From Chromobacterium aquaticum (GTDB lineage: Bacteria > Pseudomonadota > Gammaproteobacteria > Burkholderiales > Chromobacteriaceae), in contig NZ_JAJOHW010000132.1 of the NCBI RefSeq assembly GCF_021129195.1, positions 1 through 41,406 of the forward strand: a stretch of 41,406 bases of DNA. Reading direction: 5' to 3'. Within the stretch, counting starts at the first letter, position 1. The number at the start of each line of letters is the position of its first letter. The notes beneath the pieces were generated by a model. The model saw only the letters and a program-made list of their open reading frames with translations. It made no database searches and had not been told where the DNA came from. This document shows positions 34,128 to 41,406 of the stretch, one piece after another. The translations under genes were made by a program, and so were the position numbers.

Positions 34128-34973
34128 TCAGGCGCCGTGTTGCTTGAACCACTGCAACATGCGCTGCCAGCCGTCGTTGGCGGCGGCGGCGTTGTAAGAG
34201 GGGCGGTAGTCGGCGTTGAAGCCGTGGTCCGCTTCCGGGTAAACCACGATTTCGGACGGTTTGCCGGCGACGCGCAAGGCGGCCTTCATCTTGTCCACCG
34301 ATTCCAGCGGGATGCCCTTGTCCAGGCCGCCGTAGAGGCCGAGCACCGGCGCGTGCAGCTGGGCGACGATGTCCAGCGGCTGACGCGGGGTGTTGGCGCT
34401 GGGCTCGCCTTGCAGCCGGCCGTACCAGGCGACGCCGGCCTTGATCCTGGGATTGTGCGCGGCGTACAGCCACACTTGGCGGCCGCCCCAGCAAAAGCCG
34501 GTGATGGCAGCGCGTTTGGCGTCGCCGCCGTTGCCGCCGGCCCAGGCCAGCGTGGCGTCGAGATCGGCCAGTACCTGGCTGTCCGGCACTTTGCTGACCA
34601 GGCCGCTGACCAGTTCGCTGATGCTGGCGACCTTGCTGGGATCGCCCTGACGGAAATACAGTTCCGGCGCCACCGCCAGGTAGCCGGCCTTGGCCAGGCG
34701 GCGGCACAGATCGCGGATGTGTTCATGCACGCCGAAGATTTCCTGTACCACCAGCACCACCGGCAGCGGCCCGCTGGCGGCGGCCGGTTTGGCGGCGTAG
34801 CCGGGCATGATGGCCGGTCCGGTCGGGATTTCCACCGCGCCGGCGCTGAGGCCGGCGCCGTCGGTGATGATGGCGCTGGCGGCAATGGGTTGCACCGCCA
34901 ATGCGAAGCCCACGCCCACCGCGCTGTTCAGAAAGTCCCTGCGCGAGGCGTCGATGGGTCGATTGCTGGTCAT
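34128..34973 (-). CDS. Tat-exported dienelactone hydrolase family protein
   Basis: A 281-residue alpha/beta hydrolase with a twin-arginine signal (SRRDFLNSAVGVGFALAV). The dienelactone hydrolase triad is visible: Cys in GFCWGGRQVW, Asp in GLYGGLDKGI and His in EADHGFNAD. PVVLVVQEIFGVHEHIRD holds the conserved Glu that activates the Cys. GGAGAA lies upstream of the ATG at 34973. The native substrate of most such exported enzymes is unknown. It converges with the HPt/HD-GYP gene (7 bp). Confidence 0.88.
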   Translation of the reverse strand: MTSNRPIDASRRDFLNSAVGVGFALAVQPIAASAIITDGAGLSAGAVEIPTGPAIMPGYAAKPAAASGPLPVVLVVQEIFGVHEHIRDLCRRLAKAGYLAVAPELYFRQGDPSKVASISELVSGLVSKVPDSQVLADLDATLAWAGGNGGDAKRAAITGFCWGGRQVWLYAAHNPRIKAGVAWYGRLQGEPSANTPRQPLDIVAQLHAPVLGLYGGLDKGIPLESVDKMKAALRVAGKPSEIVVYPEADHGFNADYRPSYNAAAANDGWQRMLQWFKQHGA

Positions 34974-35146
34974 AAGCGAATTCTCCGGCTTGGTGTACGG
35001 GGAGGAATAGGAATGCACAGATTAATGCCGTTGGTATGCGGAGGCAAGCTGGCGTGCGGGGAAGGTCGCCGGGGCTTCCAGCCGCGGAGGGAATGCGGCA
35101 TTATTCACAGCTGTTGAAGCATGACTTAACGAAACTTATATAGATT

Positions 35147-36298
35147 ATGCCGGACTCCACCAAGGTGAAGCTGCCTACCAGCTTCCTGCGCATCGGCGGG
35201 CAACTGCCGGTGGATGTTTATGCCAAGAACGGCCTGCTGCTGTTGAAGAAGGGGCATTACGTGCTGACGCCGGAGCAGCGCGAGCGGCTGGTATCGATTG
35301 CCCATGGAGATAGCGAGGAAGTGGCCGCGCGCCTGGAGCGCGAGCAACTGGAGCGCGCGGCGCAGCGCGAGAAAGAAGCCGCGGCCCAGGTGCAGCCCAA
35401 TCCCATCATGGAGCTGGGCTTCCAGACCCGGCGCGCCGAGGGCCTGTTATTGCACGGCCTGGCGGTGCCGGGGCTGGCTGGCCGGCTGGCCGACATGGCC
35501 GCCTCCCTGATCCGCCTGGCCAGCAAGCAGCCGGACGGGGTGCTGGCCAGCGTGCTGCTGACGCCCTACCGCGATATCGGCAGCGCCCACAGCGTGCACG
35601 TGGCCGCCATCATGGCGGTGCTGGGGCGGCGGCTGGGCATGGAGGAGGCGCGCTTGCAGGCGGTGGTGGGCGCGGCCTTGAGCATGAATCTGGCGATCAC
35701 CGGTCTGCTGAATCAGCTATCGCGGCAGCAAACGCCGCCGGACGCGGCGCAGCGCGACGATTTATACGCCCATCCCATCGTCGGTTCCGCCATTCTGCGC
35801 GAGGCCGGGGTGGTGGACGAGCATTGGCATCTATTGGTGCAAACCCATCAGGAGCAGCGCGGCGGCGATGGCTACCCGCAGGGCCTGCGCGACGAGGAGA
35901 TTCACCCGGACGCCGCCTTGCTGCACATGGTGGATGTGTTGTGTTCCTGCATACATCAGCCGCAACCGGCGCTGCCGGCGCTAGTGATAGGCAGCTTGTA
36001 CCGTGGCGAGCTGGGCGATTTCGATCCTCAGCACGCGGCCTTGTTGATCAAGGAGCTGGGCGTGTATCCGCCGGGCAGCTTCGTCAAGCTGGCCAGCAAC
36101 GAGATCGGCGTGGTCACCCATCGCAGCGACCGGGCCAATGCGCCGCGGGTGGCGGCCTTGCGCAAGCTGGATGGCGCGCCCTACGCCGACGCGCTATTGC
36201 GCGACACCCGGCAGAACGCCTACCGGGTGCTGGAAGCCGTGCCGCTAGCGGCCGCGACGGTGAAGCCGGCCTATCTGGCCAAGCTGTGGCAGAAGTGA
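35147..36298 (+). CDS. Degenerate HD-GYP domain protein
   Basis: A 383-residue protein with an N-terminal DUF3391-like region (LRIGGQLPVDVYAKNGLLLL), a charged coiled-coil at about 55-85 and an HD-GYP-like domain. The metal-binding HD is absent: the expected place reads VGAALSMNLAITG. The later motif is THQEQRGGDGYPQGLR, keeping GYP but changing HHE to HQE. It is therefore probably a catalytically inactive c-di-GMP-related sensor or scaffold. The C-terminal part, FVKLASNEIGVVTHRS, follows the usual HD-GYP tail. Confidence 0.8.
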   Translation: MPDSTKVKLPTSFLRIGGQLPVDVYAKNGLLLLKKGHYVLTPEQRERLVSIAHGDSEEVAARLEREQLERAAQREKEAAAQVQPNPIMELGFQTRRAEGLLLHGLAVPGLAGRLADMAASLIRLASKQPDGVLASVLLTPYRDIGSAHSVHVAAIMAVLGRRLGMEEARLQAVVGAALSMNLAITGLLNQLSRQQTPPDAAQRDDLYAHPIVGSAILREAGVVDEHWHLLVQTHQEQRGGDGYPQGLRDEEIHPDAALLHMVDVLCSCIHQPQPALPALVIGSLYRGELGDFDPQHAALLIKELGVYPPGSFVKLASNEIGVVTHRSDRANAPRVAALRKLDGAPYADALLRDTRQNAYRVLEAVPLAAATVKPAYLAKLWQK

Positions 36299-36351
36299 GC
36301 GGGTTCAGCTCCGGTTCGTGGTCTGCGGCGGGTAGAGAGGCGTAGTGGTTT

Positions 36352-36382
36352 CGAAAGGCTCATACCCGGTATGAGCCTTTCG
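36352..36382. terminator. Bidirectional terminator
   Basis: A perfect 14-bp stem, CGAAAGGCTCATAC / GTATGAGCCTTTCG, with a 3-nt loop, lying between the convergent HD-GYP and lipoprotein genes. Confidence 0.75.
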
Positions 36383-36437
36383 CTTTGTCGGCGGCCATGC
36401 CGGGTTTTGAGCCGGTTCCGATATTTCTAACAGACGC

Positions 36438-37007
36438 TCAGGGCCGTGTTTGCCCCAGCGGCCGCAGCTGGATGCCGGAGACATCCTTGATCTTCCAGAT
36501 GCGGCGGATATGCGCGAGATCGCGCTCGGTTTCATTGCGCAGTTGTGCTTCCGGCAAAAAGCTCATTTCCACATTCACATTGCCCAAGTAGACCGCCTCG
36601 CCGCGTTTCACCTCGAACGGCGCTGCCAGGCGGAAGCTGCGCATCTTGCGGCTGACGCCCCAAGCGCCGTCTTCCAGCCAATTGGCCCACACTTGTTCCA
36701 CCCGGTACTGACCCGGCTCCAGCGTGAACAGCAGCAATTTGCCCTCGGCCATGGACTTGCCTAGTTCGCCGAACACGGTGTCGGTCAGCAGGCTGGCGCT
36801 GTCGGCGGCCACGATGCGGCCGGAGGCGTTGGCGATGTTCAGGCCCAGCATCGCGCTGTCCGGGTTGGCGGATTTGCCGGTCAGCGACAGGATGGCGTAG
36901 CCGCGTTCCGCCGGCGGTTCCAGCGAGCCGCGCAGGCGGTCGGCCATGCTGGCGCAGCCGGTGAGCAATAGCGCGCAGAGGGCGATGGCGAGGGTTTGTT
37001 TCAGCAT
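36438..37007 (-). CDS. Predicted lipoprotein
   Basis: A 189-residue protein with a lipoprotein signal (LAIALCALLLTGCASM; lipidated Cys near residue 18). The mature part is mostly beta: YAILSLTGKS, LLLFTLEPGQYRVEQV and EAVYLGNVNVEM resemble uncharacterised envelope proteins with a carboxypeptidase-regulatory-like fold. The open frame extends to 37745, but that part is antisense-frame sequence of the MFS gene. The ATG at 37007 follows the MFS stop by 8 bp, suggesting co-transcription. Confidence 0.78.
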   Translation of the reverse strand: MLKQTLAIALCALLLTGCASMADRLRGSLEPPAERGYAILSLTGKSANPDSAMLGLNIANASGRIVAADSASLLTDTVFGELGKSMAEGKLLLFTLEPGQYRVEQVWANWLEDGAWGVSRKMRSFRLAAPFEVKRGEAVYLGNVNVEMSFLPEAQLRNETERDLAHIRRIWKIKDVSGIQLRPLGQTRP

Positions 37008-37015
37008 GGTGCGTC

Positions 37016-38332
37016 CTATCGGCCGCCGGAAGCGGCGGTTTGAGTTGGATTGTCCGCTGTTCGCGCTGGCGGTTTCAAGCCCAGCACTAGGAGCGCGCTG
37101 AGCAGCAGCGAGCCGCTGAGCCAGAAATAGGCCAGGGTATGGCTGCCGGTGGCGGCCTCGATCAGGCCCAGCGCGTAAGGGCCGATGAAGCCGCCGATAT
37201 TGCCCGCCGAGTTGATCAGACCGATGGCGCCGGCGGCCAGCGTGCCGGTGAGAAAGGTGGTGGGGATGGACCACCACACGCCCATCGGGCTGTAGACGCC
37301 GATGGCGACGATGGTGACGGAGAGCAGCGCAACGACGATATGGTCGCTCAGCGCGCCAAGCAGGAAACCGGCGGCGGCGAGCAGGAGCGGCAGCGCCACA
37401 TGCCAGCGCTTTTCCGCTCGCCGCGAGGAGGAATGCCCCAGCCACAGCATGGCGGCCAGCGCCGCCAGCATCGGCACGCCGGAGGCGAGGCCGATGGCGA
37501 GCGGCGACCAGCCGGAGGCGTTCTTGATCACCGTGGGCATCCAGAAGCTGAAACCCCAGAAGCCGGTGATCCACAGGAAATAGATCAGGCACAGCCGCAG
37601 CACCGCCGGCTGCGCCAGCGCCTGGCGCAAGCTGGCCGGTTGTTGTAGACGCGTGGCGGCTTGCTCCGTCTTTAGCGTATCGAGCAGATAGCGCTTTTCC
37701 TCCATGCTCAGCCAGCGGGCTTTGGCCGGGTCGTCTTGCAGCCACAGCAGGACGGCGCAGCCGTAGAGCACGGTGACGCCGCCCTCAAGCAGGAACAGGC
37801 TTTGCCAGCCCTTGAGGCCTAAGGGTTGCAGGCCCACCATCCAGCCGGCCAGCGGCGCGCCGACGATGGCGGAAACCAGCAGCGAGCTCAAGGTGATGGA
37901 AATGGCGCGGGCGCGGGTTTCCGCGACGAACCAGCGCGGGATCACCGAGGCGTAGATCACCGGGTAGAAGCTGGCCTCGCACACGCCCAGCAAGAAGCGC
38001 AGGACATAGAACTGCCATTCGTTCTGCACCAGGCCCAGCAACATGCTGACCGCGCCCCAGGAGAACAGGATGCGGGCGATCCAGCGGCTGGGGCTCCAGC
38101 GCTCGGCCAGAATCGCGCCCGGCACTTCGAACAAGACGTAGCCGGCGAAGAAAATGCCGGCGGCCAGGCCGTAGACCTTGGCGTCGAAGCCGAGGTCGGC
38201 GTTCATGGTCAGGGCCGCGTAACTGACGTTGACCCGGTCAAGAAAGGCCAGCACCGAGGCGATGAACAGCGGCAGGAGAATGCGCAGATAGGTCTTGCGC
38301 AGGACGGAAGTCTTGACGGTGTCGGAAGCCAT
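37016..38332 (-). CDS. MFS transporter, anion:cation symporter (ACS) type
   Basis: A 438-residue permease with 12 predicted helices. It has the ACS-family start, FLDRVNVSYAALTMNADLG (helix 1), and GYVLFEVPGAILAERWSPSRW (helix 2 and loop), like GudP, phthalate and tartrate carriers. The substrate is probably a sugar acid or aromatic acid anion imported with protons. It begins 57 bp after the hydrolase gene. Confidence 0.88.
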   Translation of the reverse strand: MASDTVKTSVLRKTYLRILLPLFIASVLAFLDRVNVSYAALTMNADLGFDAKVYGLAAGIFFAGYVLFEVPGAILAERWSPSRWIARILFSWGAVSMLLGLVQNEWQFYVLRFLLGVCEASFYPVIYASVIPRWFVAETRARAISITLSSLLVSAIVGAPLAGWMVGLQPLGLKGWQSLFLLEGGVTVLYGCAVLLWLQDDPAKARWLSMEEKRYLLDTLKTEQAATRLQQPASLRQALAQPAVLRLCLIYFLWITGFWGFSFWMPTVIKNASGWSPLAIGLASGVPMLAALAAMLWLGHSSSRRAEKRWHVALPLLLAAAGFLLGALSDHIVVALLSVTIVAIGVYSPMGVWWSIPTTFLTGTLAAGAIGLINSAGNIGGFIGPYALGLIEAATGSHTLAYFWLSGSLLLSALLVLGLKPPARTADNPTQTAASGGR

Positions 38333-38389
38333 GCGGCGTTTTCGCTTGAGGGTGGGATGCCGTCAAGATGCGCAGAAAGCGCCGCGCAG

Positions 38390-39337
38390 TCAATCCAGAT
38401 GCGGTTCGAAGAATTCCAGCAAGCGGGACGGCAGCCAGTCCAGCGTGCCGGGGAAGGCGCCGGAGGCGAAGCCGACGTGGCCGCCGTGGCGCGGAAACTC
38501 CAGCGTGACGCAGGCCGCGGCCTCGTCCTGGCGCGGCAGCGCCTGTTCCGGTAGAAAGGGGTCGTTGCGCGCGTTCAGCACCAGGGTGGGGCGGGCGATC
38601 TGACCCAGCCGCGGCTTGGCGCTGGCGCTTTGCCAGTAGTTGAGCGCGGTGCCGAAGCCATGGATGGGCGCGGTGACCAAATCGTCGAACTCGATGAAGG
38701 TGCGCGCGCGGCTGAGCTTGCCGCCGTCGAACAGGCCGGGGTGGCGCTGCAGCGATTCCAGCGCCTTGGGCTTGAGCGTGTCCATGAACATGCGGGTGTA
38801 CAGCAGCTTGCCCAGGCCGCGGTCCAGCCGGGTGCTGGCCGCCACCAGGTCCAAGGGCGCGGACACCGCCGCCGCCGCGCGCGGCAGCGCCTGCGCGCCT
38901 TCGTCGGCCAGGTAGTTGAGCAGCATGCTGCCGCCCAGCGACACCGCGGCGGCGGCCAGCACCGGGAAGCGTTGCGCCAGCCGGCTCAGAATCCAGCCCA
39001 CCTCGGCGCCGTCGCCGGCGTGATAGGCGCGCGGCAAGGGATTGTCCACGCCGCCGCAACCGCGGAAATGCGGCACCACGCCGTTCCAGCCGCGCCGCTG
39101 CACGGCCTGCATCAGCGCGCGCGCGTAGTGGCTGTCGCTGCTGCCTTCCAAGCCGTGGAACAATACCACCAGCGGCGCGCCGGGCCGCCCGGACACGAAG
39201 TCCAGCGCGATGCGGGCGCCATCCGGCGTGTCCCACAGCTCGCGGCGGTAGTCGGGTCGGCTCGTCTTGATCGCCAGCGCCGGCCAGATGGTTTGGGCAT
39301 GGCCGCCGCGCAGCCAGGCGGGGGACTGGTAAGCCAT
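38390..39337 (-). CDS. YheT-like alpha/beta hydrolase
   Basis: A 315-residue hydrolase starting MAYQSPAWLRGGHAQTIWPA, the hallmark of the YheT/ABHD1-3 family. The nucleophile elbow is AAVSLGGSMLLNYL (Ser near 142), the acid is in LNARNDPFLP, and the His in FPRHGGHVGFASG. VVPHFRGCGGVDN is also conserved. It is probably an esterase or lipase-like enzyme. It is 3 bp downstream of mog on the same strand. Confidence 0.9.
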   Translation of the reverse strand: MAYQSPAWLRGGHAQTIWPALAIKTSRPDYRRELWDTPDGARIALDFVSGRPGAPLVVLFHGLEGSSDSHYARALMQAVQRRGWNGVVPHFRGCGGVDNPLPRAYHAGDGAEVGWILSRLAQRFPVLAAAAVSLGGSMLLNYLADEGAQALPRAAAAVSAPLDLVAASTRLDRGLGKLLYTRMFMDTLKPKALESLQRHPGLFDGGKLSRARTFIEFDDLVTAPIHGFGTALNYWQSASAKPRLGQIARPTLVLNARNDPFLPEQALPRQDEAAACVTLEFPRHGGHVGFASGAFPGTLDWLPSRLLEFFEPHLD

Positions 39338-39340
39338 GGC

Positions 39341-39919
39341 TCAGGCCGGTTTTTTCTGCGCCGACTTGGGGCGGAAGGCCTTGACCATCGCCTCATGGGT
39401 TTCGATATAGGGGCCGTCCAGCAGGTCGATGCAATAAGGCACGGCGGCGAAGATGCCGGGCACCTCCACTTGGCCGTCGGCGCCGCGCAGGCCTTCCAGC
39501 GTTTCCTTGATCGCCTTGGGCTGGCCGGGCAGGTTGAGGATCAGCGCCTGCTTGCGGATCACGCCCACTTGGCGCGACAGGATGGCGGTGGGCACGAAGC
39601 GCAGGCTGATCTGGCGCATCTGCTCGCCAAAGCCGGGCATTTCGCGGTCCGCCACCGCCAGCGTGGCTTCCGGGGTCACGTCGCGCGCCGCCGGGCCGGT
39701 GCCGCCGGTGGTCAGCACCAGTTGGCAGCCTTCCTCGTCCACCAGCGCCTTGAGCGTGGCTTCGATCTGAGGCTGTTCGTCCGGGATCAGGCGGGCGACG
39801 ACGGCGAAGGGGCTGGCCAGCGCGGCGGCCAGCCAGTCTTGCAGCGCCGGGATGCCCTTGTCTTCGTAAACGCCGCTGCTGGCGCGGTCGGAGATGGAAA
39901 CCAGGCCTACCTTCAACAT
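39341..39919 (-). CDS. mog: Molybdopterin adenylyltransferase
   Basis: A 192-residue MogA/MoaB-family enzyme that adenylates molybdopterin before molybdenum insertion. Motifs are VSISDRASSGVYEDKG (residues 8-23), VLTTGGTGPAARDVTPEAT near residue 70 and LILNLPGQPKAIKETLEGL. The ATG at 39919 overlaps the yjgA stop (TGATG), so the two are translated together. Confidence 0.92.
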   Translation of the reverse strand: MLKVGLVSISDRASSGVYEDKGIPALQDWLAAALASPFAVVARLIPDEQPQIEATLKALVDEEGCQLVLTTGGTGPAARDVTPEATLAVADREMPGFGEQMRQISLRFVPTAILSRQVGVIRKQALILNLPGQPKAIKETLEGLRGADGQVEVPGIFAAVPYCIDLLDGPYIETHEAMVKAFRPKSAQKKPA

Positions 39920-40470
39920 CACTCGTCGTCCTCTTGGTCCTGCTGTTGCAGCCGCGGCTTGCCCGGTTCCGGGATTACGTCCTTGATGGCCTGGTAGAGC
40001 AGGCGGAAGGACTTGGGAGGCTTGTTGTCCTGCTTTTCCTTGCGCGCGTTGCGGATCAGCGTGCGCAGTTGCTGCGGATCGGCGGCGGGGAAGTCGCTGA
40101 CGAAGCTGGCCAGCATCTTGTCGTCCTCCATCAGCCGTTCGCGCCAGCGTTCCAGCAGATGCTGCCAGGCGATGTGCTCGGACGATTCGCCCTTGAGAAT
40201 CAGCAGGTATTGCTGGATCGGTTCCGGGTCCACGTCGCGCATCAGCTTGCCGATGTATTGCAGCTGGCGGCGCAGCGCGCCGTGCGCGGTAAAGCGTTTA
40301 TAGTCCAGAATAGCGGTGAGCAAGTCTTCCGGCAGCTGCATTTTCTTCAGCGTGTCCTTGGACAGCTCCACCAGTTCGCGGCCCAGGTCCTGCAGCGCAT
40401 CCATGTCGCGCTTGCGCTGGGATTTGCTGACGTAGCCGTCGTCCGGGCTGTCGTTCTGGTAATGGGTCAT
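39919..40470 (-). CDS. darP: Ribosome-associated protein DarP (YjgA, DUF615)
   Basis: A 183-residue helical protein, rich in charged residues. It has the family features VSKSQRKRDMDALQDLGREL near residue 14, LLTAILDYKRFTAHGALRRQ and RWRERLM. DarP promotes the late steps of 50S subunit maturation in E. coli. GAGAA supports the ATG at 40470. It diverges from pmbA, the same arrangement as in E. coli. Confidence 0.93.
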   Translation of the reverse strand: MTHYQNDSPDDGYVSKSQRKRDMDALQDLGRELVELSKDTLKKMQLPEDLLTAILDYKRFTAHGALRRQLQYIGKLMRDVDPEPIQQYLLILKGESSEHIAWQHLLERWRERLMEDDKMLASFVSDFPAADPQQLRTLIRNARKEKQDNKPPKSFRLLYQAIKDVIPEPGKPRLQQQDQEDDE

Positions 40471-40555
40471 CGTTGGCAATTCTCAATCGGTTTTCTCAAG
40501 GCTGGTATGATACCGGAAAAGGCCTCCGGCCGTTTCGACCATTGCGAAAGACACT

Positions 40556-41406
40556 ATGGCAGACAAGACATTCAGTTTCAGCCAAGCCGAGCTGGAAGGC
40601 ATCGCCTCCCGCGTGATCGAGCTTGCCAAGGCCGAGGGCGCCAGCGCCGCCGAGGCCGATGTTTCCGAGGGCCTGGGCCAGACCGTGAGCGTGCGCCTGT
40701 CCGAGGTGGAAACCATTGAGTATAACCAGGACAAGGGCGTGGGCGTGACCGTCTACCTGGGGCAGAAGAAGGGCCATGCCAGCACTTCCGATTTTTCCGA
40801 AGAGGCCTTGGCCGACACCGTGCGCGCGGCGCTGGACATCGCGCGCTACACCGCCGAGGACCCGTGCGCCGGTCTGGCCGATTCCCAATTGATGGCCAGC
40901 GAGTTTCCCGACCTCAGCCTGTACCACCCGTGGGCGCTGCCGGTGGAGGAGGCCATCGAGCTGGCCAAGTCCTGCGAGGCAGCGGCGCTGGCGGCCGATC
41001 CGCGCATCCGCAATTCCGAGGGCGGCACCGCGTCCTCGCAATCCAGCCACTTCGCCTACGCCAACAGCCATGGCTTCATCGCCGGCTACGCCAGCAGCCG
41101 CCACAGCATTTCCGCGGCGGTGGTGGCCGAGGCCGAGGGCGCGATGCAGCGCGATTACTGGTATTCGTCGGCGCGGCGGCGCGAGGACCTGGACGCGCCG
41201 GAGGCCATCGGCGCCAAGGCCGGCCAGCGCGCCGCGCGGCGCCTGGGCGCGCGCAAGGTGAAGACCGGGCAGTACCCGGTGGTGTTCGAGGCGCCGGTGG
41301 CGTCGTCCTTGCTCGGCCATTTGGTGGCCGCCATCAGCGGCGGCAGTCTGTACCGCAAATCGTCCTTCTTGCTGGATTCGCTGGGCAAGCCGGTGATGTC
41401 GGCCAA
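40556..41406 (+). CDS. pmbA: Metalloprotease PmbA (partial)
   Basis: The first 283 residues of PmbA/TldE, cut by the window end. It starts MADKTFSFSQAELEGIASRV and has the family segments SVRLSEVETIEYNQDKGVGV, SEGGTASSQSSHFAYANSHG and, near the edge, GGSLYRKSSFLLDSLG. With TldD it forms a protease that matures peptides such as microcin B17 and CcdA. The metal-binding residues belong to the TldD partner. Confidence 0.93.
   Translation, partial: MADKTFSFSQAELEGIASRVIELAKAEGASAAEADVSEGLGQTVSVRLSEVETIEYNQDKGVGVTVYLGQKKGHASTSDFSEEALADTVRAALDIARYTAEDPCAGLADSQLMASEFPDLSLYHPWALPVEEAIELAKSCEAAALAADPRIRNSEGGTASSQSSHFAYANSHGFIAGYASSRHSISAAVVAEAEGAMQRDYWYSSARRREDLDAPEAIGAKAGQRAARRLGARKVKTGQYPVVFEAPVASSLLGHLVAAISGGSLYRKSSFLLDSLGKPVMSA

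Noticed and set aside
38630-39997. 455-codon plus-strand frame
   Set aside because: It is antisense to the YheT-like hydrolase and mog, both well supported.

Overview
The window looks like a chromosomal segment of a GC-rich betaproteobacterium, probably Chromobacterium or a close Neisseriales relative. I infer this from the housekeeping proteins and their order (divergent yjgA and pmbA, mog, a YheT-like hydrolase, dgt, HD-GYP proteins) and from the base composition; no ribosomal RNA is present to confirm it. A large mobile element splits two stretches of ordinary chromosome.

Left flank (1-5247): a DJ-1/PfpI protein with an overlapping MerR regulator, an NAD-dependent epimerase, a PhzF-family gene broken by a one-base shift in a run of seven G, a pair of MITE-like repeats (with a 54-bp relative near position 200), then a divergent DeoR regulator and NudK-type Nudix hydrolase. 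A gene coupled to nudK by an ATGA overlap is cut off after about 23 codons at the element boundary.

Mobile element (5248-24662, 19,415 bp): a complete Tn7-like transposon. Its ends are TGTAGG...CCTACA, with the shared subterminal motif CAAAGT, and it is flanked by a 5-bp target duplication, ACACT. Its right end lies 10 bp downstream of the msrB stop codon, so msrB is probably the attachment gene, as glmS is for Tn7. The core tnsA-tnsB-tnsC-tniQ reads leftward, with stop/start overlaps coupling tnsA to tnsB and tnsB to tnsC. There is no tnsE and no CRISPR-Cas. The right-end region is unusually long (867 bp), AT-rich and full of hairpins. The main cargo is one leftward transcription unit of three large genes: a 1617-aa nuclease/STAND-type NTPase, an approximately 475-aa HsdR-N-like nuclease with a Cys/His-rich tail, and a 1772-aa nuclease/STAND-type NTPase. 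Each carries a PD-(D/E)xK-like motif, and the two giants resemble Avs-type antiphage sensors in layout. I infer a three-component defence system. Between the core and this cargo lie two small antitoxin-like genes without recognisable toxins and a HigA relic.

Right flank (24663-41406): msrB, a histidine phosphatase, dgt, a glycine-zipper lipoprotein, an MFS exporter with an overlapping iron-sulfur-type regulator, an acyltransferase, a lipoprotein, a DUF1415 protein, a cold-shock protein, an HD hydrolase, an HPt/HD-GYP protein, a Tat-exported dienelactone hydrolase, a degenerate HD-GYP protein, a lipoprotein, an ACS-type MFS transporter, a YheT-like hydrolase, mog, yjgA/darP and the start of pmbA. 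No tRNA or rRNA gene was recognised. Functional calls rest on motif reading only, and no database search was run.
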